A stretch of DNA of 64,000 bases from DATEDA01 sp963789885 (GTDB lineage: Bacteria; Pseudomonadota; Gammaproteobacteria; Burkholderiales; SG8-39). Location of the stretch: positions 186,001 through 250,000 of the forward strand of contig CAWBNB010000010.1 of assembly GCA_963789885.1 (NCBI GenBank), in the 5' to 3' direction. The stretch's first letter is position 1. Every line of letters starts with the position of its first letter. The notes beneath the pieces are model-generated. The model worked only from the letters and a program-made list of their open reading frames with translations, ran no database searches and was not told the origin of the DNA. Of the stretch, positions 19,096 through 27,418 are shown piece after piece. The translations under genes were made by a program, and so were the position numbers.

Positions 19096-19887
19096 GTGAA
19101 GAAGATGCTCGCAGTGTCCGCAGTGCTCGCTCTCATGCCGGCCGCGCAGGCCGCCGACGTCGAGGCGGGCAAGGCGAAGGTCGCCGCCGTCTGCGCCGCC
19201 TGCCACGGCGCGAACGGAGTGAGCGTGAGCGATACCATCCCCAATCTCGCAGCGCAGCGGGCGGGCTATCTCGAGACGCAGCTGAAGGCGCTCAAGGACG
19301 GTTCGCGCAAGAACCCGATCATGAACGCGATCGCGTCCCAGCTGAGCCCCGACGACATCGCCAACGTCGCGGCCTACTTCGCCGCGCAGGCCGGCCCCCC
19401 GACGGGCGCCAAGTCGACCTTCCTGCCGAACGTCGCGAAGTCGTACGTGACCTTTCCCGAGGGCTACAAGGACACCTTCACGAAGTACCACACGATCAAC
19501 TTCCCGGCGACCAAGCAGGTGCGCTACTACTTCGCCAACAAGGCCGCCGTGCAGGCCGCAAAGGCGGGCAAGCCCCTGCCCGACGGCTCGGTGCTCTTTG
19601 CCGAGGTGTGGGCGGCGAAGCTCGACGCCGACGGCAAGCCGGTGACCGGCGCCGACGGCTTCTTCGTCGCGGAGAAGCTCCTCTTCTACACGGCGATGGC
19701 GCGCGACGCGGGCTGGGGCAAGGACATCCCCGACATGTTGCGCAATGAAAACTGGAACTACGCCATCTTCACCCTCGACAAGCAGCACCGGCCCGGCGTC
19801 AACCAGGCCGAATGCCTCGCTTGCCACAAGCCGCTCGACAACGTGAGCTACACCTTCACGCTGAAGCAGCTCGCCGGAGCGAAATAG
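19096..19887 (+). CDS. Cytochrome c / cytochrome P460 fusion protein
   Basis: A 263-residue exported protein with a leader ending near AAQA. Residues about 22-100 form a class I cytochrome c domain with CAACH and a distal-ligand region near PIMNAI. Residues about 110-260 form a cytochrome P460 domain (YVTFPEGYKDTFTKYHTIN, ending in CLACH). P460 enzymes oxidise hydroxylamine or detoxify NO using a haem cross-linked to lysine; the fused c domain would supply an electron exit. GTG at 19096 follows GAGGAGG. It is monocistronic and ends at a strong hairpin. Confidence 0.85.
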   Translation: MKKMLAVSAVLALMPAAQAADVEAGKAKVAAVCAACHGANGVSVSDTIPNLAAQRAGYLETQLKALKDGSRKNPIMNAIASQLSPDDIANVAAYFAAQAGPPTGAKSTFLPNVAKSYVTFPEGYKDTFTKYHTINFPATKQVRYYFANKAAVQAAKAGKPLPDGSVLFAEVWAAKLDADGKPVTGADGFFVAEKLLFYTAMARDAGWGKDIPDMLRNENWNYAIFTLDKQHRPGVNQAECLACHKPLDNVSYTFTLKQLAGAK

Positions 19888-19895
19888 GCGGGGCG

Positions 19896-19926
19896 GGCGC
19901 GGGCGGCGACTGCGTCTGCCCGCGCC
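19896..19926. terminator. Hairpin between convergent genes
   Basis: A perfect 9-bp stem (GGCGCGGGC paired with GCCCGCGCC) with a 13-base loop lies between the cytochrome gene and the convergent EamA gene, ending at the latter's stop codon. No T-run follows, so it could act as a bidirectional transcript end or simply stabilise 3' ends. Confidence 0.45.
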
Positions 19927-20843
19927 TAGTGGCCGAGCGTCACCACGATCAGCCCGACCGTCAGCAGCGCGAGGCCCGAGAGCTCGAGGGTCGTCAGCTT
20001 CTCGCGGAAGATCTTCCGCGACACCACGTAGGAGAAGAGCAGCTCGATCAGCGCGAGCGTGCGCACGTGCGCCGCGGGCTCGATCGCGAACGCGGTGAAC
20101 CAGCCGACCGACGCGGCCGCGCCCATGAAGCCGGCGAAGAGCGACGGCCGCCACAGCCGGAACGTCGCGCGGACGACCGCCGGGTTGCGCCAGGCGAGCC
20201 AGCCGCCGAGGAGCGCCGTCTGGATGAGCTGCGCGATCGCAAGCGAGACGGCGGCGGCGAGGAGGAAGGACGAGCCTCCTACCGCGAGCGTCGCGCCGCG
20301 GTAGCCGACCACCGAGACGGCGAAGCACGCGCCCGAGGCGAGCCCGATCGCCGCCGATTTGGTCGCCCAGCCGGTGACGAGCGCGCGCAAGGGGTGCTGC
20401 TTGTCCGCGGGCGAGAGGAGCAGCACGCCGGCGGTGCCGCAGGCGATCGCGACGGCGGTCGCCGCACTTACCCGGTCGCCGAGGACGATCAGGCCGAAGA
20501 TCGCGATCTGGATCAGCTCGGTCTTGGAGTAGGCCACGCCGAGCGCGAAATTGCGCTCCTGCATGACCCGCAGGAGGAACGCGGTGGCGGCGATCTGGGC
20601 CACCGCGCCGACCGTGATCCAGACGTAGAAGATCGCCGGCGGGACCGGCAGGGGCTCGCCGCGCCAGACCTGCACCGCGACCATCCAGGCGACCGCAAAG
20701 GGCAGGCCGTAGAGGAAGCGCACCAGCGTCGCGCCGAGCGTGCCGAGCTCGCCGGTGAGGTGGCGCTGCGCGGCGTTGCGCAGCGTCTGCGCGAGCGCCG
20801 CCCAGATGGTGACGGGGATCCAGAGCCACGCGGCGTGGTCCAT
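19926..20843 (-). CDS. EamA/DMT-family transporter
   Basis: A 305-residue inner-membrane protein with about ten hydrophobic helices in two EamA repeats, for example YGLPFAVAWMVAVQVW and ALIELLFSYVVSRKIFREKL. The latter corresponds to the conserved end-of-repeat segment of drug/metabolite transporters. The substrate is unknown; family members export amino acids, nucleotides or metabolites. The start at 20843 is the first ATG. The coding strand faces away from the truncated oxidase fragment that begins over its start. Confidence 0.85.
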   Translation of the reverse strand: MDHAAWLWIPVTIWAALAQTLRNAAQRHLTGELGTLGATLVRFLYGLPFAVAWMVAVQVWRGEPLPVPPAIFYVWITVGAVAQIAATAFLLRVMQERNFALGVAYSKTELIQIAIFGLIVLGDRVSAATAVAIACGTAGVLLLSPADKQHPLRALVTGWATKSAAIGLASGACFAVSVVGYRGATLAVGGSSFLLAAAVSLAIAQLIQTALLGGWLAWRNPAVVRATFRLWRPSLFAGFMGAAASVGWFTAFAIEPAAHVRTLALIELLFSYVVSRKIFREKLTTLELSGLALLTVGLIVVTLGH

Positions 20844-21275
20844 AGGGGCCGCATTGGAGCACGAACCGGGAACGCGCCCGAGCTTCCCCGCCGCCCGCTG
20901 CCGCCCGCCTGCCTCCAGGCGTTGCGCCAGCCCTTCGGCGACCGGGCGTCGACCGGCGAGAGCGTCCGGGCGCAGCACGGGTGCGACGAGTCGTCGTTCG
21001 CGCCGATGCCGCCGGATGCGGTGGTCTTCCCGCGGTCGACCGACGAGGTCGTCGCGATCGTCAGGGGGTGCGCGGCGCCCGACGTGCCGATGATTCCGTA
21101 CGGCGTCGGCAGCTCGCTCGAAGGTCACGTGCTCGCGGTGCAGGGCAGCGTCTCGATGGACCTCCCGCAGATGAACCGGATCACCGCAGTCAACGCCGAC
21201 GATCTCGACGTCGTCGTCGAGGCGGGCGTGACGCGGAAGCGGCTGAACGAGCACCTGCGCGACACCGGGCAGTGA
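20835..21275 (+). pseudogene. Truncated FAD-linked oxidase (D-lactate/glycolate oxidase N-terminus)
   Basis: The frame encodes only the N-terminal FAD-binding portion of a GlcD/Dld-type oxidase: AVVFPRSTDEVVAIVR, MIPYGVGSSLEGH and VVVEAGVTRKRLNEHLRDTG. It then meets a stop where the family continues into the glycine-rich FAD loop and the substrate domain. There is no convincing start or ribosome site; the only in-frame GTG overlaps the EamA start. About 75% of the gene is missing. The cut point, near 21.28 kb, is the left edge of the lower-GC accessory island. Confidence 0.7.
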
Positions 21276-21335
21276 CTGCATCCGGCCAGAAGCCGCCCGT
21301 CGCGAACGTGGCCAAAATACCCTGGGAGCGGACGT

Positions 21336-22370
21336 TCAACTGCGCTTTAGCGAGCATCCGTCAGTCCCGGCGAACCCGGTCGATGTGCCACCCAAGGGGG
21401 CGTTTTGCCCTTCGTCGCAAATCCATTCGCGCTTGAGCATGCGCCTTGGTGTCACTCGGCCCCTGTCTGCGTCGGCCGCGCGGGCGAGGAACTCGCGGAT
21501 GTCAGCGGCAATTGGACTCGCATGAGTCTCAAGTGCGAAATGGCCGGTGTCGTAGAACCGCACCTCGGCGCTCTTGTTATCACGCTTGAAGGCTTCGGCG
21601 CCGGCCGGTAGGAAGAACGGATCATTTCGGCCCCAGGCTGCTAGCAGCGGTGGCTGCTTGGAGCGGAAATAGGCCTGAAACTGCGGATACAGCGCAACGT
21701 TGCTCGCATAGTCTAAAAACAGGTCGAGCTGGATCTCGTCGTTACCGGGTCGCGCCAGCAGTGCGGCATCCAGCGTGTACGACTCCGGAGCGACGCACGC
21801 TTCTTCGGCAACGCCATGCAGGTACTGCCACTTCGTCGTCTCCGACTTCAGGAACCCGCGTAGCGCGGCGCGGTTTGCGGCGGTGGGCTGCTTCCAGTAG
21901 TTCTGAATCGGATTCCAGCCCTCGCTCAGCCCTTCCTCGTACGCATTGCCGTTCTGCGAAATGATCGCGGCGATACGTTCCGGATGTGCCAGCGCCAAAC
22001 GAAAGCCGACCGGCGCGCCATAGTCAAAGACATAGATGGCGTAGCGACTCAGACGAAGCGTCTGCGTGAACGCATCGATGGTCGTCGCCAAATTTGCAAA
22101 GCTGTAAACGTACTTGGTGCTCGCCGGCACCTGGGTAAAGCCGAAGCCCGGCAGATCAGGGGCCACGACGTGGTAGCGATCCGCCAGCCGCGGGATCAGA
22201 TTCCGGTACATGTGCGACGATGAGGGGAAGCCGTGCAACAGCAGCATTGTCGGCGCTGCCACGCTGCCGGCCTCACGATAGAACACCGACACGCCATCAA
22301 CCTCGACGCTGCGGTGAGCTACTTCCAGGGCGTTCGGTGCAGTTTCGCCAGGATGATGATGATTGAACAT
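21336..22370 (-). CDS. Alpha/beta hydrolase (epoxide hydrolase/dehalogenase type)
   Basis: A 344-residue alpha/beta hydrolase with LLLHGFPSSSHMYRNLIP, an aspartate elbow VFDYGAPVGFR (an Asp nucleophile, as in haloalkane dehalogenases and epoxide hydrolases), and GRNDPFFLPAGAEAF and DTGHFALETH carrying the acid and histidine. The usual fold ends near IREFLARAAD; the following 45 or so residues look foreign and run toward the island edge, so the C-terminus has probably been altered by recombination. A GGAGAG ribosome site precedes the ATG. Base composition is visibly less GC-rich than its surroundings. Confidence 0.85.
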   Translation of the reverse strand: MFNHHHPGETAPNALEVAHRSVEVDGVSVFYREAGSVAAPTMLLLHGFPSSSHMYRNLIPRLADRYHVVAPDLPGFGFTQVPASTKYVYSFANLATTIDAFTQTLRLSRYAIYVFDYGAPVGFRLALAHPERIAAIISQNGNAYEEGLSEGWNPIQNYWKQPTAANRAALRGFLKSETTKWQYLHGVAEEACVAPESYTLDAALLARPGNDEIQLDLFLDYASNVALYPQFQAYFRSKQPPLLAAWGRNDPFFLPAGAEAFKRDNKSAEVRFYDTGHFALETHASPIAADIREFLARAADADRGRVTPRRMLKREWICDEGQNAPLGGTSTGFAGTDGCSLKRS

Positions 22371-22430
22371 GTTCGCTCTCCATCAGTTAGTTAAGTGGTG
22401 AAGGCGAGTAGCTGCCTTCTTCGCGCGCCT

Positions 22431-22597
22431 TCAAACGCGCACCACCAATTTCCCGTTCGCTTTTCAAGACTCCATCAAGCGGTGGGCCTCCGCGACCTCC
22501 TCAAACCCAAACACCCGAGCGGGCTTGGCGCGGTACTGACCTGCGCCGACCCGGTCGACAATGGTCTGCGCTCGAGCCCGAGGTCGATGCCCGCCGT
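22431..22597 (-). pseudogene. Remnant of zinc-type alcohol dehydrogenase/quinone oxidoreductase C-terminus
   Basis: Translating the minus strand gives QTIVDRVGAGQYRAKPARVF, then FEEVAEAHRLMES, a TGA stop, then KANGKLVVRV and the natural stop. This is the C-terminal end of medium-chain dehydrogenase/reductase proteins with an in-frame stop replacing one residue. Nothing of the catalytic or nucleotide-binding domain remains, and the fragment abuts the stop codon of the diiron gene, suggesting a deletion joined the two. Confidence 0.75.
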
Positions 22598-23532
22598 CAG
22601 TGGAGGATCGACGTGAGCGCCGCACCGATGCGCTTGAATTGCGCCTCAGTGATCATGCCACCGAGGATCTTTTGGAAGCGCTCGTCGTTAACGCCCGAAA
22701 CGATGTACTGCCAGCGATAGGCATGCAGCGTGGTGTCGCGTAGCTGCTGTGCTTGGACTTCGTCGAGCGTCCTGCGGCACACTCGCAAGAAGTAATCAGC
22801 GTCGGCTTTGGCTTGCATTTGCAGGATGCCGTCCACCGCGGCCACCAGCTCGATGAGATCGGTAACGGCCTGATTGCGCTCGTCCGGCGTCAGCTTCGCA
22901 TTCTCGCGATGCCATTCGAGCTCATCGAGAATCGCATGCTGCGATTCTTCCTTCCAGTGAAACAGGAACACGTCCTTCCATAGCTCGGATAGCGCGGCAT
23001 CAGGCTCGATGCTCTGCCGGTAGTGCGCCTGGGTGAAAAGCTCAATGTGGCAAGTCAGCGCGAGCACCGCCCATGTTGACTTGCTGAGCACAGCCTTGGC
23101 TATGTCGTTCGGCTGCGGCAGGAAGGTGTAACCGGCCGGCAAGTCTGCCGCCGCCATCGCTTCGACCCGACGGAACAGCTCCTGGTGCTTCAATTCTTCA
23201 TCGGTGAAGCGCACCAGCGCCTCGAGCGCAGTCTGGTCGCCCAGCCAATGCTCGCGGCTAATCTCGAGAATCTTTGCGCTGATGTAACGCTCGACGAGCC
23301 CGAAGATGTTGGCATACGTACGCCCTTGGATCTGGCTCACCAGGCGTTTCTCGCCGGCGTCGAGGAACGGAAGGCGATCGACTTTGGACAGGCCGTCGGG
23401 CAGGAACTTCTTCGAGATGTCGAATCTACGCCCGCGAATCACGTCGCGGTCGATGTGCCAGCGGATGCGCTTGGACACCTCGATACACTTTGCATAACGA
23501 TCGCTCGTTCCCGTGTGCTGCATGGTTTGCAT
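22597..23532 (-). CDS. Four-helix diiron protein (ferritin-like, AurF-type fold)
   Basis: A 311-residue helical protein with the four-helix diiron ligand set: E81 in LVERYIS, E113-x2-H116 in DEELKHQE, E164 in CHIELFTQ, and E196-x2-H199 in KEESQHAIL. This E / ExxH / E / ExxH order defines ferritin-like diiron carboxylate proteins, including N-oxygenases of the AurF type. It lacks a signal peptide. An AGGAGG site precedes the ATG. It is divergent from a broken LysR gene and shares the island with an epoxide-hydrolase-like gene; the substrate is unknown. Oxidase or N-oxygenase activity is inferred only from the ligand pattern. Confidence 0.78.
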   Translation of the reverse strand: MQTMQHTGTSDRYAKCIEVSKRIRWHIDRDVIRGRRFDISKKFLPDGLSKVDRLPFLDAGEKRLVSQIQGRTYANIFGLVERYISAKILEISREHWLGDQTALEALVRFTDEELKHQELFRRVEAMAAADLPAGYTFLPQPNDIAKAVLSKSTWAVLALTCHIELFTQAHYRQSIEPDAALSELWKDVFLFHWKEESQHAILDELEWHRENAKLTPDERNQAVTDLIELVAAVDGILQMQAKADADYFLRVCRRTLDEVQAQQLRDTTLHAYRWQYIVSGVNDERFQKILGGMITEAQFKRIGAALTSILH

Positions 23533-23834
23533 GATTTCCTCCTTAAGCTAAATCGAATGAACGCGCTCACGTCGTCATGCGACGGGTGCGAGCAGCGCTT
23601 GTGGCATTCGTCCCTGATAAGGTCTCTGCAATCGCGGGGCAGCGGGACACCTGCCTCGAATTCGAATCGATTTGCGGGATGACCCATCGGATTGACCCCG
23701 GTCGCGCTGAGCCACAGGCGCCATGTGGCTCAGCGCCGGATTCGAGGCGGATCGGGCGAACGGGCGAAGTCATTCGGCGTCTCCTTCCTGCGGGCTGGTT
23801 GAGCGGATTGGCTGCGGCTGCCGGTCCAAAGGTA

Positions 23835-23861
23835 GTCATTCCGAGTTGCAAAGAGAATGAC
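23835..23861. promoter_or_regulatory. Inverted repeat, possible LysR-type operator
   Basis: GTCATTC and GAATGAC form a 7-bp inverted repeat separated by 13 bases. It lies between the diiron gene and the LysR remnant, where LysR-type recognition sites are expected. The assignment is by position and symmetry only. Confidence 0.4.
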
Positions 23862-23877
23862 CCAGCTTGACAAGTGA

Positions 23878-23898
23878 CTATTCCGCAGTGCGGAATAG
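23878..23898. promoter_or_regulatory. Perfect 9-bp palindrome at the LysR start
   Basis: CTATTCCGC and GCGGAATAG form a perfect inverted repeat with a 3-base centre, ending 4 bases before the LysR ATG. It resembles an autoregulatory operator. It has survived although the regulator's own effector domain is destroyed. Confidence 0.5.
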
Positions 23899-23902
23899 TG
23901 CT

Positions 23903-24470
23903 ATGGATCGTCTGGCCAGCATGCGGGTCTTCGTCGCGGTGGCCGAAGCGCAAAGCTTCGCGTCCGCCGCGCGCCGGTTGGCGATGTCACCGCCCGCGGT
24001 GACGCGTGCGGTTGTCGCACTCGAAGAGCGCATCGGCACGCGGCTCCTACACCGCACGACGCGTATCGTGCGGTTGACCGAAGCCGGCAGCCGATTCCTG
24101 GCCGACTGCAAGCGAATCCTCGGCGAGATCGAAGAAGCGGAGGCTTCGGCCGCGGGGGCGCATGCCGAGCCGCGGGGACATCTCGCGGTAACCGCGCCAG
24201 TGATGTTCGGCCGAATGTACGTCGCGCCGATCGTGGTCGAGTTCCTAGCGCGTCACCCGCGCGTGACCGCGCGAATGCTGTTCCTCGATCGGATCGTCGA
24301 TCGATCGATGAGGGCTCGACGTCACCGTCCGCATCGCGCACCTGCCGGTTCGTCGCTGCGCGCGGGGGGTCGGTTCGGTGCGGTGGGTGGTCTGCGCGTG
24401 GCGGGTCCTCGCGGCACGCGGCACGCCACGGACCCCGGCCGATCTCCCGCAGCACGCACCATCGAAGATG
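23903..24470 (+). pseudogene. LysR-family regulator, frameshifted and truncated
   Basis: The N-terminal helix-turn-helix is intact (MDRLASMRVFVAVAEAQSFA, AMSPPAVTRAVVALEERIG, HRTTRIVRLTEAG). After about residue 135 the frame breaks: the expected GLDVTVRIAHLP, SSLRAG and WRVLAARGTPRTPADLPQH are found in successive different frames, so there are at least three indels, one in a repeated GATC run. The distal two-thirds of the effector domain is absent, replaced by recombinase sequence on the other strand. It would have regulated the divergent diiron gene. Confidence 0.85.
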
Positions 24471-24489
24471 CGCGGCAGTAGAATGTCCC

Positions 24490-25028
24490 TGTACGGCGAT
24501 AGATCAACGTCGCCTTGGTGTCGCCGCATCGAGTGCGTGCCGTAGTCGGCGGGATCAAGTCCGAGCTCCTCGACCCAGCCCTCGAGGATTCGGGCGTACT
24601 GCCGCGTCCCCAGATGTGGCGAGTCGTGAATCCGACTCGGGAACACGAAGTCCTCGGGACTTCAGCCCCGCTTGCTTGATCCACTTCTGCACGGCCTCGC
24701 GGGTCGCCGCCGTGATCTCAAACTGCACAGGGCGCTGGGTCTTGTGTTGCATTACCACGGCGCGTGTTGCCACCTGGTCGCCGTGGCAGATGTCCCGGAC
24801 CTTGAGGCTGACAAGGTCACACCCATGCAACTTGCTGTCGATCCCCAGGTTGAAAAGCACAAGCTCGCGCACACGACTTTCCATCTGAAGGCGGACTCGA
24901 AGCGTCCAGATGTCCTTGAGCTTGAATGGCGCCTTCTGGCCGACGATCTTGCCCTTGTTCCACGGCTCGCGATGAACAGCGTTGGCGTTGGATCCCCGGC
25001 GCGGCCTCGAATTCGCAGTCTCGGCCAT
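24490..25028 (-). pseudogene. Tyrosine recombinase (site-specific integrase) remnant
   Basis: Starting at ATG 25028, the minus strand reads WNKGKIVGQKAPFKLKDIW, a helical region VLFNLGIDSKLHGCDLVSLK with the box I arginine position, and MQHKTQRPVQFEI. A frameshift near 24.65 kb moves the frame to FVFPSRIHDSPHLGTRQYA and DYGTHSMRR (box II H-x-x-R), and another leads to TKATLIYRRT. The box II tail with the catalytic tyrosine is missing where LysR sequence begins. It is a degraded phage- or island-type integrase and a marker of past insertion. Confidence 0.85.
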
Positions 25029-25786
25029 GAACCGACGTTCGTGGATGCCGCCCATTTCGCAGGTAAGCGGACATTTGAACGCACCCTGCGGTGACCCGCA
25101 TGGCGATGAGCTGCCGTTCAGGCAAACACGTCACGGGCGGAGCGGAATCGCATGCGCTGGCGCCGCCCGCCGACGCCAGCAGGCGCGCCACTTAGCGCAC
25201 GCTCGGGCGGCCAACGTTCCGGCTAACGCACGCCCAGTTCCTGTGCGTCGCCGTTGAGCGGGGGTTGATGCGCCACACCACCACAGCCGCAGCGCTCGTT
25301 GCGGCGCGCCGCTTGCCGCCCGACGCGGACCTTTCGCCCGTTGCGTCTCCTCGCCGCGAACCCGGGCACTTTCTCGGTGCCGACGAGGATCAGCCTTGGT
25401 TGATGGGGTTACGCGACCGGCTGCGTTCGAAGCTCGTGCACACCGTCTTAGGCCGTTCGGCCTACCCGCGGAAATCCAGCATTCGCGGGTCTTCCCGCGG
25501 TGACGCCACGACGTCGTGTCGGGCACTGGTCGCCCGTATGCCGATTCCCGTATCGGTCAGCCATCGGTGAGCGCCGAGTGCCTATAGTGCCGCCGGGACC
25601 ACCACTCTAGACAGGAGCCTACCCATGGCGATCGCCACGACTACTTCCCGGCACAGTTCTCGTGAGCATTCGCGATGACGCGTCACGACATAACCGCGCG
25701 GCCATCCGGTTGATTCGGATCAAGTACTGCCCTGTCATTGCGTGCATGTTGACTCTATTGAAGCCCAGATCGACGAGGAGGGTGCC
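25029..25786. other. Gene-poor stretch in the island
   Basis: About 760 bases with no supportable gene. Only weak arginine-rich frames are present. A ribosome-site-like CAGGAG followed by ATG at 25625 opens an 18-codon frame that stops at 25678, which looks like the cut 5' end of a lost gene. The last 100 bases presumably carry the promoter of the VKOR gene. Confidence 0.5.
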
Positions 25787-26281
25787 ATGAGCGATTATCG
25801 GCGAAGGGCGGACTACGCCGGAAAGACGATCTACGTGATGCTTGCGTTGGCGCTCATCGGAATAGGGGTCGCGTTTTATGATTCCTATGTCATCTATAAC
25901 GGTCAGCAGCTATGGTGTCCGCCGCCGATCGACGGATGCAATACAGTTGCCTACAGCCCCTACGCCCGGATTCTTGGGGTGCCGATCGGTTATCTTGGGC
26001 TTGCTTACTATTTGGGCATGTTCGGCCTCGCGGCCTGGCTTGCCTTCGAACCCTTTTCGCGTAGTTTGCGTTGGGTCGCGCTTCTCTATACCGCTGCGGG
26101 CCTGTGCGTCTCGATATACTTCTTCTACGTTCAGCGCACCTACATCCAGGCATTCTGCGTTTACTGCCTGATATCCGGTCTCGTGACGGTCTTCCTGTTC
26201 ATCGCGGCGCTCCGGCACTTTCGGGCAACGCGCGCGGGTGGGACGCGTCGGCCACACGAAGGGGCCGCAATCGCGACTTAG
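25787..26281 (+). CDS. Vitamin K epoxide reductase (VKOR) family protein
   Basis: A 164-residue membrane protein with four predicted helices. The loop cysteine pair is C44 and C51 (CPPPIDGC), followed by YARILGVPIGYLGLAYYL, and the active-site CVYC (C124, C127) lies in the fourth helix. Bacterial VKOR proteins reoxidise DsbA-like thiol oxidases using quinone. A GAGGAGG site lies directly before ATG 25787. With the SHOCT and heavy-metal-binding genes beyond the IS element it forms what looks like a small envelope/metal-stress unit, now split by the insertion. Confidence 0.87.
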   Translation: MSDYRRRADYAGKTIYVMLALALIGIGVAFYDSYVIYNGQQLWCPPPIDGCNTVAYSPYARILGVPIGYLGLAYYLGMFGLAAWLAFEPFSRSLRWVALLYTAAGLCVSIYFFYVQRTYIQAFCVYCLISGLVTVFLFIAALRHFRATRAGGTRRPHEGAAIAT

Positions 26282-26298
26282 CGGGATCGTCGTAAACC

Positions 26299-27398
26299 TA
26301 GTGGACTGTAACGTTGATATCCGTAGTATCATATGAGGCATGAACTCGCTCCTCAGTCTGACTACGGAAGAGCGCCGGGTGCTCGCAAGGGCTGACGCGT
26401 TCGCGCAGCGCGACGGCCGCTGATGTGAAGCGCGCCCGGCTGATCATGATGCTCGATGAGGGCGTGAGCTGGAGCGCGATCAGTGCCCAGCTGCCCTGCA
26501 CGCCCGATTACATCAGTCGCTGGAAGGGCCGCTTCGAGGCCGAGCGGCTCGGCGGACTCTACGCCCGACATCGGGGTCGCGCCCCGGCCGATGACACCGC
26601 CCGGCTCGAGGCGCGGGTGCTGGCCTGGACGCAGAAGCCCCCCAGCGATGGTTCGACGCACTGGAGCACGCGCAAACTCGGGGCGGCGCTCGGGATCTCG
26701 CACATGATGGTGGCGCGTATCTGGGCCAAGCACGGCCTGAAGCCCCATCGGCTGGAGCGCTACATGGCCTCCAACGATCCGGACTTCGAAGCCAAGGCCG
26801 CCGATGTCATCGGCCTGTATCTCAATCCGCCGGCGCACGCGGCGGTGTTCTGCGTCGATGAGAAGACCGCGATTCAAGCGCTCGATCGACTCGATCCGGT
26901 GCTGCCGCTCTCGCCCGGGCGCATCGAGCGCCACGGATTCGAGTACTACCGTCACGGCACGCTCTCGCTCTACGCCGCCTTCAACACCAAGACCGGCGAG
27001 GTCTTGGGCAAGACCGCGGCGCGGCACACGAGCGCCGAGTTCGTCGCCTTCCTCGCCGACATCGTCGCTCACCAACCCCGCCGCAAAGAGATTCACGTCA
27101 TCTGCGACAACCTCTCGGCGCACAAGACCAAGGGCGTCGACGATTTCTTGACCGAGCATCCGAACGTGCATCTGCATTACACCCCGACCTATTCGTCCTG
27201 GCTCAACCAGGTCGAGCTCTGGTTCTCCAAGATCGAGCGCGATGTCATCGCGCGCGGCGTGTTTACCTCGATCACCGATCTGAAGCGAAAGCTCATGCGC
27301 TACATCCGCAAGTACAACGATTCGCCGAAACCAGTGAAGTGGGTCTACCGTACCCCGACCCATCGCATCACTACGGATTCGCGCGTTACAGTCCACTA
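26299..27398 (+). mobile_element. IS630-family insertion sequence
   Basis: The element is bounded by TA dinucleotides (26299-26300 and 27397-27398), the expected duplicated IS630 target. The inverted ends share GTGGACTGTAACG and, after a 6-base mismatch, TCCGTAGT. A single transposase frame fills the element. It lies in the 137-base gap between the VKOR and SHOCT genes. The near-perfect ends suggest a fairly recent insertion. Confidence 0.9.
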
Positions 27399-27399
27399 G
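26425..27399 (+). CDS. IS630-family transposase
   Basis: A 324-residue DDE transposase: an N-terminal helix-turn-helix region, then CVDEKTAIQALDR (first D), VICDNLSAHKTKG (second D), and SSWLNQVELWFSKIERD (E). All three catalytic acids are present. The final codons are GTC CAC TAG, so the stop is completed by the duplicated TA plus one flanking base. A short N-terminal segment starting at ATG 26340 (LTTEERRVLARAD) lies one frame earlier. Reaching the main frame requires a +1 shift near AAGGGCT, so this copy is either N-terminally broken or uses frameshifting or the internal GTG. Confidence 0.85.
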   Translation: MKRARLIMMLDEGVSWSAISAQLPCTPDYISRWKGRFEAERLGGLYARHRGRAPADDTARLEARVLAWTQKPPSDGSTHWSTRKLGAALGISHMMVARIWAKHGLKPHRLERYMASNDPDFEAKAADVIGLYLNPPAHAAVFCVDEKTAIQALDRLDPVLPLSPGRIERHGFEYYRHGTLSLYAAFNTKTGEVLGKTAARHTSAEFVAFLADIVAHQPRRKEIHVICDNLSAHKTKGVDDFLTEHPNVHLHYTPTYSSWLNQVELWFSKIERDVIARGVFTSITDLKRKLMRYIRKYNDSPKPVKWVYRTPTHRITTDSRVTVH

Positions 27400-27418
27400 T
27401 GACGCGGGAGAGACAGAC

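Larger units (their letters stand above)
23533..23902. other. Divergent promoter region with two palindromes, no gene
   Basis: About 370 bases between the diiron gene and the LysR remnant contain no convincing coding frame. Two inverted repeats are near the LysR start (23835-23861 and 23878-23898), and TTGACA at 23867-23872 could be a -35 box. The remainder is unremarkable. Confidence 0.6.

Noticed and set aside
25029..25786. Integron attC or attachment site in the gene-poor stretch
   Set aside because: No matching core sites or paired boxes were found by eye; only generic inverted segments are present.
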